From positions 18,366,501 to 18,430,500 of the forward strand of contig NC_092674.1 of NCBI RefSeq assembly GCF_964355755.1: 64,000 nt of DNA, given 5' to 3'. The translations under genes were made by a program, and so were the position numbers. Positions 11,374 through 24,100 of this stretch are shown here, piece by piece. Source of the DNA: Antedon mediterranea (lineage: Eukaryota; Echinodermata; Crinoidea; Comatulida; Antedonidae). Under the pieces are notes generated by a model, which was not told the DNA's origin, did not search any database, and saw only the letters and a program-made list of their open reading frames with translations. Each line of letters starts with the position of its first letter. The stretch's first letter is position 1.

Positions 11374-14149
11374 TTTCATAGTATCATGTAATAAAATGTC
11401 CTTTTGAATAACATTTTTCATTTTCCTCTCATGAAAAATATTGTTGTATTTACAGTATCAAATCAAAATCATATTAACATGAGAAGAGCTAAAACAATAA
11501 CGCGTTTTGTATGTGGAAAGACAGGTATAAGGGCCAACTTCGAATTGACTTGTATTAAATAGCAACTGTACTGTACTAATCTTACTTTTCCATTTTACAA
11601 AACCTGTAACAAAGCGGTTATTCAAGACTGAGAAATCAATATATACTGTATCCTGTGTGATATATAAGACACAAGTTTATAGATGGGAGAATGGAAGAAA
11701 ATGAACCCAGTCAGCCATGTACTGAAATTATATATAATTTGGTCCAGCATAAATAATGCACAACGATTTGTTGGCCTATTTAATGTCTTTCGTCAATAAT
11801 ATATTTGTGCGTTTAATGCCAGTAAATCACCTTTGACCCAAGTTGTGAACAGCACATAAAATTAATGGGGTATCCACAGTTATATTGAGTAGCATCCAGT
11901 CATACTGAAAAGTTTGGAGGTGCCGTCTGCCACTAGGCCTAGTAGCATTCTAAAGCACTAACTGAGCTGATGCTAACTAGGTAAATACTAAAAAGGCAAT
12001 AACAAGACTCGGAATCACAGAAGGCAACATTTTAAATAGAACAATATTACCAATTTGAGTTCCTAATGATAGGTAAAAAATGAATTTGTAGTTTGAATAT
12101 TAACTCTCAGTGGAAACTTTTGTAATTAAAGTTACCAATAATAATTAAATAATAAGTTTGCATAATCAAACCCTGTAAACTCCCATTCATGGGCTGCTGA
12201 AAATATTAACACACAAGACTTACACTAATTATGATTATTTATTGAATAAAATATATAAGAAAACAAATCATAACTGAATGATATGAAATCATACGTCTAC
12301 TAATGTACAGGAAGTTCATTTTTTTGTATTCGATTATAGTACATAACTAGTAAAAACTATGCTGCACACAAGAACGTCTGTTGCGTAGTGTTGGTTTGAG
12401 TAGCAACAGGAAGTCACGGTGTATTTGATCTATCATATTACATTAGTTTATCCATAGAGATATTATAATATCTCTATGGTTTATCCCAATACTAAAAAAC
12501 TGAATTAAATGTGCATTGTTACTGACAATGCAATATGGACCATTTGTGCTAAGAATTAAAACAATTAAAACAATATTACTAAAAACATAAGCACATATCC
12601 TTAGTGGTGAATTTTTATAAATTATAATTGACATTATGAAGAGCAATAAACTGCATAATAATTATCTAATCCTCATACTTTATACAAAATGATCAATGCT
12701 AATATAAATATATTTATTCTTTTAAAAACATTCAGAATATTAATAAAAACAATTATTAAGCACCAAATATTTGAAAGGAACAACAAATCGTTGCATTGCA
12801 ACCATGATTATAAACATTCACCAGTGACTTTCATTTTTGGAATTTTTTTTACAATATATAAAAATCAAATCGGTGTACATACAAATGATTACTTGTATTA
12901 TTTGGTCAATGTGTAATCGAAAATATGCATTCTATTATCTTTTAAAATTTGAGTCGTGTATTAGATATTTTCATAGACACAATTGGTAAATTGTTCTAAT
13001 TAAATATTTAATAACTTTAGAAAAAATTATTGAATCAATAAAAGTTAAATTTTGGTGGGAATGCATGCAAGTATGTCATCTATCCGATAGTGTATGTCAA
13101 GTAGTATAATCTTTAAACCTTTAAAATCAGTAGAAAATACTATTTATAAACGATGGGTAATGTGAGTAAAAAATAAAGTTTTCTGTTGAATACAAATTTA
13201 GAATGAATTTTGTTATAGATTGTTCATGCAACATGCTCACCTTCAAATATAAGTAATATTCATCTAATCCATCTAGAGAAAAACATATAACATATATTAA
13301 GAAAATATTAGTAACACCCTCAAATATGTAATTACTTAGAAACATTAAAGAATATCGTATTACAATAACTAATTGAATGAATATCGGAGGGGTCATATGC
13401 AAACAAAACACCTATATCTACCAATATTTGAAAAATATTTTAACATTTAGCAAAAAGTACAATTTTAAAAACTAATTAATCCTACTGTCAATCAAAAGAC
13501 AATTCTTAATATCAATTGTTATCAAAACGGATATTTTTATCAAATCCATCCAATGAATAACATTAAAAATCGAGCGGTGAAGAGACAAGTTTGGGAGTGA
13601 TATCACATTCAATGTGTTCACAATGGTACAATTATGTATTACCTGTCAAAGTTATTCAATTTCATCTCTGTACACAATAACTGTGTTGTAGGCACCATTA
13701 AATTCATTGGAGGTATTACTCTAGATACATGGGTGAAGAAGTTTGAAATGTAATACAATCCCACTACTACTACAACAGACATTTTTTTAAATTAATATTT
13801 GTAAAGAAGATATTATTCAAATCTTTCAAAGATAATATAAAAAAGGTTTGTTAAAATATTCATATTAATTAAATTTTTCACAAAAATACCAACTTATACA
13901 TTAAAAACAAATAATGAATGTTTTGTCTTGCAACAGATCGATGTAAACCAAGCAAGCAAGCACTGTCCATAATTTCTCTACTCCACAGCCAACTTTGAAA
14001 TTCATAAAAATATTTAAGTCATGACAGAAAGACAGTGCTCAGATTTTTGGTTGTGGATCTATCATAAGGCACAAACATTTTTTACCTGGCTATTGAATGT
14101 AACAAAACAATCAAATGTACATTATACACAATCAATCAATTAAATATAG
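11374..14149. other. Intergenic DNA
   Basis: Very AT-rich. Apart from the 28-bp palindrome listed separately I see no gene. The small open frames here have A/T-biased composition and no recognisable motifs. Confidence 0.4.
12452..12479. other. Perfect 28-bp palindrome
   Basis: CCATAGAGATATTA is followed directly by its exact reverse complement with no spacer. Confidence 0.9.
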
Positions 14150-14345
14150 GAACGGATCAACTGTAGGTCAGTGATGTAATGCCTATGAGCACTCGCTGGC
14201 TAAACCCAGGGCCCTGGAGCCTGCAGCAGTGCAAAAAAAAGTGTTATAAATATACTAAAGCAAACAAATAATAGTATTAATTATATTTAGGAGGAAAGAC
14301 CGGACATTAAAAATAAGAACAAAATTCATGTTCAATACTGTGCTT
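14150..14345 (+). repeat. Diverged copy of part of the 0.75-kb repeat
   Basis: It shares CAGCAGTGCAAAAAAAA, GTTATAAATATA, CTAAAGCAA and GGACATTAAAAATAA in the same order as 258-450 and 1011-1205, with insertions. It shows the 0.75-kb unit belongs to a dispersed family. Confidence 0.7.
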
Positions 14346-14962
14346 AATTGGACAGTACAGTTTGAATAGTAGCTGGAGCTGCTGTTAAAGTAAACTGTAC
14401 AGCTAGGCCTCTGGCTGTATACGGTAAATAATAGTAATTATAATAATGTTGTGAATGTAATTTATAAAAAATGTAAATTCTAAAATATTTAAGTTTTTCT
14501 TAAATATAAATATTATTCATAATCAAAAAACTGTTACGTCACTTTGTATTAAAGTCTAAACTTATTCTGGTGCATTTGTATAATCTATCTATAAACTTCC
14601 ATTATATGTTTCTTATAAAGCAGGCAGTCTACAGCAAAGCACAAATTTTGAATTTCTTAAACACACAACCTTAAAGTCAAAGGTTAGACATTATCTATTT
14701 ATATTTATCAGATAATTATCTTATTTGAATGATAATTTGGCCATTTATACTACAGTAGGTTAAAAAATCAACAAAACTGAATGAACCAAGGAAATTAAAT
14801 GTATAATCTAGTTGCTATACTAAATAAACAGACTTGCAGAATACAGTACATTTTACATATGTTGGTAGTATAAAAACACACAAAAAAAACAAAATATAGA
14901 TTTTTTCGTACTGCCTCCTAAATGTTTGGGATAATAAGTACAACCCAAATGATTATTACACA
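14346..14962 (-). other. Likely 3' untranslated region of TMEM164
   Basis: Lies directly downstream of the TMEM164 stop codon on the - strand and has no coding content. The poly(A) site cannot be placed from sequence alone. Confidence 0.3.
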
Positions 14963-15169
14963 TTAATACTGCTTTTTTGTAATTTCTCCATTACATGTGT
15001 TTGTAAGCGAGTCACATGGTACGATAAACTTGACGATTGCAGTGTAGATGAGTAGGTGGATTGGTAACAGCATATGTTGATGAACCAGAGCATAAAGGCG
15101 ATACCAAGGTCCATAAAATGGATCAGTTGGTGCTGGGCATACCATATTATTCAAATTAACTTCAAGAAC
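14963..15169 (-). CDS. TMEM164: TMEM164 exon 5 (terminal)
   Basis: Acceptor AAATAG at 15170-15175, phase 0 entry, stop at 14963-14965. Encodes [20 protein letters not shown], then [14 protein letters not shown] and a last hydrophobic segment. Confidence 0.92.
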   Translation of the reverse strand, partial: VLEVNLNNMVCPAPTDPFYGPWYRLYALVHQHMLLPIHLLIYTAIVKFIVPCDSLTNTCNGEITKKQY

Positions 15170-18100
15170 CTATTTGGATTACAAAATAAAAAATAACTTA
15201 TCTAAAAAGCCAAATAATTACAGTATGAATACACACATTTTAAAATGGCCAACATTTGTATTAAATATGATCAACAAGTAGAGTTCTGCAATTATGCCAC
15301 ACACTTGATTTTGGTATAAAAATTCTCACAATACTAATATATTAGCCGCAACGAGGCATTTTTTCGATAGGTTACCAGAAAAGCGAGTATTGCCAGAAAA
15401 GAACTGTTTGATTCATCTGATTCCTTACAGGAGTTATGATTAGCATCAATCATCAGACAATACAAATGTTTCTATTTTCTGGGATGGCAAACTAATTTGA
15501 AAATGTACCATTATAGCTAGTAGAAATACTGTATGTTGACAATACAAATAGTATATGGTTCTGTAAAAACAATAACTTGATTTTTTATGTAAAAACATGA
15601 TTTTTATGATTTTTTTTCCAAATCCATTTATTATATTAATTTGTGCAAAAAACATTTGCAGTTTCAGTAAATTAATAATAACATACAGTATTTAAAAATA
15701 TTTAAAGACACTAGACCTACGTTTTTTCAACCTAATTTAAGGTCACACACTACATTTTATGTACAAATAAATACTATATTATAATTTATATGGACCTATT
15801 GCAATACAATACATTTTTCGTCTTTAAACGGTTAAAAATGTGAACAATTTGGCGATTCTAATAATTTAACGATAGTGAAGCATTTAATGAATAAGTTTGA
15901 AAGCGGAATCTGCAGAATCCAGAATGGTGAAGCATTCCGCATTAGCGAGGGCATTACACCGTTATGAATCCTGCATATGTTGAAAAATGTGAGAAGCCTT
16001 GTCTCTGAAATGTTCCACATCACGTGGAGTAAACCTTCCTTGAGGGTCATTCCATGTCAGATCACCCAATGGTAAACACCCTACTGACTCGGATTTTAAT
16101 GAAAATTGGTAAAAATGGGTGCGGCCGCCAATTTTCAAAAGACAATAAAACAAGAACTACAAGTCCAATTAAAAAAAAAATAAACAGTATGGGAAAGGAA
16201 ATGCCCCAAATATTCCAAATTTGTTATCAGAATTGTAGTAGAATGTCTTAAAATATATTTGACCTTTTGATATATAAAATGACCCCCGGTTTGACCTTGT
16301 GGAACGTATATTTTTTTAATGTCATTATTTTTTTTTTAAACTATAAAGTAGTGTTTATAACATATGTAAAATGCTAAGATGTCTTTTACCTCATTTAGAA
16401 GATATAGTTATATCATGTTGTCTGGGTTTGTGTTTTGTATCAATCTATGTGTTAATTATATACCAGGAGGATATTGATGAAGTAGAATACTGTACAACAA
16501 GCAATGGGTAACAACAGACCGCACAACATTAATAACAGTTAAAAAACTATTGAAGAATGCGGTGATGAGCTAGCTGACCAAATGAAGCTAACAAGGCACC
16601 AGTTACTGTTGCTGAAGCTCAAGGGTCATTTATCCTTTGCAGGAGATAGTACTCCAAGATGATTTTGCTGAAAATTACGCTTTTGTCATCCAAGATGAAA
16701 TAAAAAGCTTTCACTGGAAAAACAAACAGGCAACACTGCATCCATTTGTAGCATACAGATGTGAGGTGGATGGAAATTTATCTAATTGCAATACACTCAA
16801 CAACAACAGTGTGGACTTTCCAAAAAGTTGTTCTAAATCATTTGAAGGGTAAATTTTACGAAATAAAGAAGGTTCACTACTTTACCGATGGATGCGCAGG
16901 TCAATATAAAAATAAGTCCAATTTTATCAATCTATGCAATCACAAACATGATTTTGATTTAAATGCCGAGTGGAACTTTTTCGCCACATCACATGGGAAA
17001 AGTGCATGCGATGGAATTTGGGGACAGTACAACGAATAGTAACCAAAAAGAGTCTAAAACGTCCATATCATAATCAACTACTAACATCAATAGACATGTT
17101 TAATTTCTGTGTTGAAAACATTCCTGATATCATTTTTTTTCATGTTTTCATTTTCATTTTATGGGAAATGACTGTTTTACCTATTTAGTTCTATTTACTT
17201 ATAATTGTTCTAAGGGTCCTACAAAAAAACAAAGCTACAGCTTTTTTATGAAGGATCCTTGTTATCAGTTGTATTGCAATTATGTTGTAATTGATGACTA
17301 AATAAATGTGGAATAAATTGAAATTTCATCCGAAGAAATTAAAAAATTTGTAGCTCGACTGAAATCTCGATTTTCTGAAGCCAAAACCATCAAAGGCACC
17401 CTTCAACTGCACAGATTTGTACCGCAACAAGATGGTTCTCTTATGGTATACAAGTGCACAAAAAGATGAACCAAGGAAAGTAAACGTAACAAGCTGCCCA
17501 TCAACATCTACTACATTTGCACGAGAAGTTCCACAATATGCAATTTCTCAAAATCATTTTGTGGAGTCTTTGTATGATGGTGTGTGGTGGATTGGGATGG
17601 TGCATGGATGTCATGTCAGCTGAATTTGGTGACTAAACAGTACTTTAAATCATTTATGCATCCTCCTGGTCCTTCAAAAAATGTCCATTGGCCAGATAAA
17701 GCTGATGGATTGAAGAATCAAGTGACCTATGTCTTATTGATGCACCATCACTAACATCATCATCAAGTAGGAATTTACAGTATATCAAAACAAGAAGAAG
17801 ATGCAATATTGACTACTTTCAACAGGAATGATATCTTTCAATAAAACATTTATAGAGGCAATGTAAAATATAACTGATTAAACATGTTAAACACTGTTTT
17901 TCACATAGAATTTGTTTGATGTGCAATTTTGAAAGCCTATAAAATAGAACTGGTACAAAAGACATCTTAGCTTTATCTAACATTTTACAGGCAAGAAGTG
18001 TGAAAATATAAAAATTAATATTTTAACATTATAATTTTTGTTCCACAGGGTCATGACAAAGGTCAAATTATAGGTCAATAGAACATTTTAAGGGAAATTT

Positions 18101-21100
18101 ATAAGAGTTAATTCTAATTAAAGATTTGGAATCCTCCTTAAATGGCCATTAATTTGTTACTTGTTTCATTAAAATCGGACTAGTAGTTTTGAAAATATTC
18201 ACGTTTTAAAATCGACGGTCTCGCGATATTTTGCTCTTTTTAACGATTTTCGGCCATTTTAAATTGCCCGTAACTTTTTAACGGTTTGTCCGATTTGAAT
18301 AAAATTTGAAATTTTGGAATTTTTCATAGTGATTCCCTATAGAAAAAACATCCGGGATCCCGCCGATATCACGGTCGGGATCCCGCCGGGATCTCGCCGT
18401 GATCCCGATATTTTCGACCGAAATTTTTGGTCGGGAATTTCGGTCGAAAATATCGGGATCCCGATTGACGTCCCGATCTTTTGGGAATCCCGATTACCCA
18501 TCCATATCGGGATTTTTATCGGGATTCACGAAAAATCGGGATTTTTGGTCGGGAATTTCGGTCGAAAATATCGGGATCTCGAACGACGTCCCGATTTTTG
18601 GGATTTCCCGATTACCCATCCCGTATCGGGATTTTCATCGGGATTCACGAAAAATCGGGATTTTTGGTCGGGAATTTCGGTCGAAAATATCGGGATCCCG
18701 GACGACGTCCCGATCTTTTGGGAATCCCGATTACCCATCCCGTATCGGGATTTTTCATCGGGATTCACGAAAAATCGGGATTTTTGGTCGGGAATTTCGG
18801 TCGAAAATATCGGGGTCCCGGACGACGTCCCGATCTTTTGGGAATCCCGATTACTCATTCCTTATCGGGATTTTTATCGGGATTCACGAAAAATCGGGAT
18901 TTTTGGTCGGGAATTTCGGTCGATCATCGGTGAAATTGTAATCGGGATAATGCGCAAAAACGAACGGGATTTTTAACCGGGATATCGATCGGGATCCCGC
19001 CAAGAACCCCGATCGATACCCCGGTTAAAATTCGTTTTTGCGCATTATCCCGATTAAAATTTCGCCAAAAAATCGAGATGTAAATTTAAGACGACTATGC
19101 CGAATACATTTAATCCCGCCAAAATTTAGACTTATAAATAGAAAATCCTGGTCGGTACTCCCGTTCTGAAATACTGTGATTCTACCGAACTCTTTACGCC
19201 ATGAAGGAAAGACATCTAGAAATTAAAAGAAATCTGTTATAAAAGTAAATATACAAATTTCATTACGGTAATATTGTGCTTAAATCTTACACTAAAATGA
19301 TGATTAAACTGATTCATTGTTATCGGTAGTAATTGGCAACATTTTGGTTGTCTGATATTTTTTTCTTTTATTTCAGAATAAAATATGTGATAAGTTTTTT
19401 GTTTTACTAACAATGTCCATTATTTATTCTAAATAATTATTTGTATTAATATCGTAAATGATTGAACACCGATCTGCCGATGTAGGATAATATGTCATAG
19501 TAATACAATATAGCCAAAAAATATGAGATTTTCAAAACCCTCTGCAATACTCATCCGGCATTATTATCAGTGTTCCATCTTTTACGATTTGTTGTTTATG
19601 ATTTAATAACGAGTTAAAACAACACTTTGGAGTTTTTTATATTATTGAATAGGTTTTCATTGTTTTTACGATATTGGATGACCAAGTTGAGTTTTGTTAA
19701 CTTGTTGAGGGTATTAAGCTATTGGAAAGACAGTAATTTGTAACAGACGGTAAGTTATTATTTGATTAGGGTTAATGTTGTTTTTGCTTTGAATTGAGTT
19801 ATTTTTGTTTTAAATACATGTACCAGCAGTATTAATTCTAAAGACAGTTTACTTTATGTACCACACCTTTTGCTGCGCCGCCACGGCTACTTTGATCGTT
19901 ATATAGTTAATTACATTATTATATCATTATTTAACACCTCATCTTTAGTAATACTAACAACGAGTTGATTTCTTATCGTATTATTATCATCACACTTACC
20001 TTACTATGTTTACGTTTTACACCATACCTTTCGATTAACATGTTTATGACCAAGTTGAGTTGCTTTAATATGTTGAGGGTATTACGCTATTGGTTTACCA
20101 GCTGATGAGTGCAATATGCACTCCTGCATAGACAATGCATGTTTCGTTTTATGCAGGAGATCCAATCAATAGCCACCTCCCTAACTGTAAGGATCGAAAC
20201 AGCCATAACATCATCGATAATATTTCCAATTAATAAATTCTCAGTAATTAATGTAAAACAACACTTTTTAAAAAGTAATTTTCGAACATTTTCTAAACAA
20301 ATTAAATGAAGGTGATGATATGGTTGTCCTGGGATAAACCCATTTCAATTTCAAAAAGTGTTTTTCATCTAATGTTGTTTTTGCAATGACTCCTACAAAT
20401 ATAACGAAAAGCGCAATATATTATATATAGGCCTAATCAGATACGTATGTGTTTTTTTGTTTACCGTTTATACGTTTACAATTAGTAATTACATTTCTTT
20501 TAAAAACAATAATCCTTCAAATTCTAAATAGATAGCCTATAGGCCTAAGTATAACTTACCTTAGAAAATATTTTGCCCCTTTACAATCATAAATATTCTG
20601 ATCGTGTTATTTATAGGCCTAGTTTACCCATTCATTTATAGGCCTAGGTCTAGTAGTAGTAGGCTAACCTAGCTTGCCTGTTCCTTCTTCATCATCATTC
20701 ATCGGATCCTCAATTTTTCCGAATTAGGCCTAGCCTAGGCTATAGATATTGATAGGAATAGGCCTACTACTACTAGGCCTATTAGTACTTCTCATCTGCC
20801 TGTTTACTCCGAGTTCAAGTCCTTTTTAATTTTACACAAAGCAATATTCATAATATTATTAAGTATGGTGGTGTACGATAAACATTTATTAATTAATAAT
20901 AAATATGCACAAAATAGTTTTCCCATTGTGTCTGGAGAGACCAAAATAACAATACTGTAATATATAGGCCTATTAAAGCTTAGTATCAAAGGCCTAGTAT
21001 CAAATAGGCGGAGGGAGGAGGCCTACGACGCACGGGAGCGGGCCTACGACGCACGGGAGCGGGGTCGGTTGTAGGTTAGACTGATGATGAGGAAGGAGAG

Positions 21101-24100
21101 GAGGCAGGCTAAAATACTGTACTTTTTTGACTTGCAATATATGCTCCACAAATATGAGCTTCTAGGCCCTATATTTCAACTAAAGGAGCCACTATGATAG
21201 GGTATAACAATAAGGTGTAATTAATAAATAATCACAACGAATAAATCTATGAATTTATCAAAAACACCTACGGTTTTGAATGCGTTGTACGTCATCGCTA
21301 GCCGGCCAGAATTGCTGTGGTCTGGTTACAAATTTAAATCAAGGCGGGAAAGAGATGCGCGCGTGCGTACGCAAGTTCCCATCGCGCGCTGCGTGCTATT
21401 TTCACAAGCACGTTCTTAAAATTATTATTTTGTTATGATAATTAATTACAGGCCATACTAACGTGTCTAATTACAACTCCTGGTGTGATGCTGTTACTCT
21501 GGAGTACTAATCTTAGGCCTATGTCAAAATAATACAAACAAAATTGTAAATTTAAGGGTTTTTACTTAGGAAATCCCATTCCATAAAACAATGAATGCTT
21601 AAAGCTGTCGTCAAGACACCCACTTTCCGCTAGAACTTCCTACGCCTAAAGAGTCGAGTCAGTTTCTAAATATAGATCTTGGTACCTGCTTTACAGTCTA
21701 CACAAAGAGATGCCGACAATTAAAGCCGTCCAACAAGCCAGACCACGTGACTTTTTCAATGAACTGAACGAGAAGACTGCAGCATTCCTTTCTATGTCGT
21801 CAAGACAACCACTTTCCGCTAGAACTTCCCACGGCTAAAGAGTCGAGTCAGTTTCTAAATATAGATCTTGGTACCTGCTCTACACAAAGAGATGCCGACA
21901 AAAAGCCGTCCAACAAGCCAGACCACGTGACTTTGTGAATGAACTGAACGAGGAGACTGCAGCATTCCTTTCTATGTTGACACTTTCAGGCGTATGGTGT
22001 AATAACATGGTACATGTATAATCAACCCCTAGATATGCTTGGTAAATTGTAGATAAATGAATTCTACTACAAATAAAATATTGTGTATTTATTATTAAAT
22101 AAATAAACGTCCGTGTACGTTTATTCCAAGATGTTCTATTGAGGAGTGGAGTGGTTCCCTATTCAAAGCGGGGCGTTTATTTGAATAATTCTTTTTCCAC
22201 TAGAAAATACACATTTAATACACATTCATATATATATATATATATTAAAATGGAAAATAAAAAACAATGTACAAAAATACAAAAAAAAAAATTCCTTTTG
22301 CCATTTTGACAAATTAATACGCCCTGCATTTATTATGACGGATACAAGACGATTAGGCCTACTCTTAATTTTCTCCTTTTAGTGATTGGATCAATCTCAT
22401 ATTAGGTGCGAAAGTCAAAAATCATTTCATTTGTCTTTTTATTATAATATCGAGATAATTGTTTTGCACCAGTTAGCAAATTCATTTCTATATACCCGTG
22501 TAATCTGCATATTTCACTATAATAATTACCATTCTATTTATTTTTTATTTAGGCCTATTTCAACTTTATTTCAATCGTATTTCAACTTTATCTAGAATAA
22601 AGCTATAACAGTCAATGACAACATCAACATTTTATTCATTTAATAACGTATTCAATATTAAACGTTCAAAGCACTTCAAGACGTAGGCCTACGTCCGGGC
22701 CATTTGACGGTATATTCATTGCAGCAAGACACTTGGGTTGCTGTGAACGTACAGCAACCTCTTAGAAATTGCAGGATTTGTTTAAACATTATTTTTAACA
22801 AATTAGTATTAAAAAAAACTGGGTTTATTCCCAGGACAGCCATCATCATCATCATTATGTGTTTTATAAATAATTAATCTTTGCTGGAAACAATTCAGAA
22901 AATACCTCATAAATTTTTTTAAAATAAAAGCTTACTATTGATGATGCATGGCTGTTTCGATCCTTAATGTTATTGGAGGTAACTATTGATCGGATCTCCT
23001 GCATAAAACGAAACATGCATTGTCTATGCAGGAGTGCATATTGCACTCATCAGCTGGTAAACCAATAGCGTAATACCCTCAACATATTAAAACAACTCAA
23101 CTTGGTCATAAACATGTTAATCGAAAGGTATGGTGTAAAACGTAAACATAGTAAGGTAAGTGTGATGATAATAATACGATAAGAAATCAACTCGTTGTTA
23201 GTATACTGAAGATGAGGTGTTAATAATGATATAATAATGTGATTAACTATATAACGATCAAAGTAGCCGTGGCGGCGCAGCAAAAGGTGCGGTACATAAA
23301 GTAAATTGTCTTTAGAATTAATACTATTGTACAAAGGAATGCACGGCTAGTTTGATCATTAGTACATGTATTTAAAACAAAAATAACTCAATTCAAAGCA
23401 AAAACAACATTAACTGTAATAAAATAATAACTTACCGTCTGTTACAAATTACTGCATTACCCAATGAAATTAAAATACTGCGTACAAAATCCCGATGTTG
23501 CGTACAAAATCCCGTGTCTACAAACACAATCCTGTCGATCCCGATCTTGCGTACAAAATCCCGTAATTTTATAAACAAAATCCCACCAATCCCGATGTTG
23601 CGTATAAAATCCCGATCTTGCGTACAAAATCCCGTAATTTTATAAACAAAATCCCGCCAATTTCGATGTTGCGTACACAATCCCGATGTTGCGTAAAAAA
23701 TCCCGATGTTGCGTACAAAATCCCGTAATTTTATAAACAAAATCCCGCCAATCCCGTTGTTGCGTACAAAATCCCGCAGTCTAAAAACACGATCCCGATA
23801 TTGCGTACAAAATCCCGCAATTCTTAAAAAAATCCCGTCTATCCCGATATTGCGAAAAAAAAATCCCGAGTTCGTCCCGGTGGGATCGTCTAATCCCACC
23901 GGGATCGGCCGATCCCGGTGGGATTCCACCGCATCCCGATCGGGATCCCGATCTCATTTTTTATGGGGTTACCATATATTTCAAATTTGATCAAAATCTG
24001 AGATGGTGAGGTGTAAATTTTTTTTTTTTTTGGGTGATTTGACATGGAATGACCCTTGAACAAACAAATCTATAACTTAGGCATCACGCTTGCCATATGA

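Larger units (their letters stand above)
16044..24055. mobile_element. ~8.0-kb DNA transposon with TTGA target duplication
   Basis: The left end begins GGGTCATTCCATGTCAGATC and the right end is its near-exact inverse (GATTTGACATGGAATGACCC). The similarity continues for roughly 70 bp. The 4-bp word TTGA flanks both ends (16040-16043 and 24056-24059). A broken transposon ORF lies at 16.56-17.75 kb, and the interior has GATCCCG-rich tandem arrays and ~0.5-kb inverted repeats. A 4-bp non-TTAA duplication fits Sola-like elements, but the superfamily is not proven. It sits in the last intron of TMEM164. Confidence 0.85.

Noticed and set aside
18314-18976. Long overlapping open frames in all + frames and one - frame (up to 220 codons)
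   Set aside because: They arise from tandem repeats of stop-poor TCGGGAT words; the peptides are repetitive and frame-independent.
23432-23990. 165-codon - strand frame and 94-codon + strand frame
   Set aside because: Again a product of the AAATCCCG array, not a gene.
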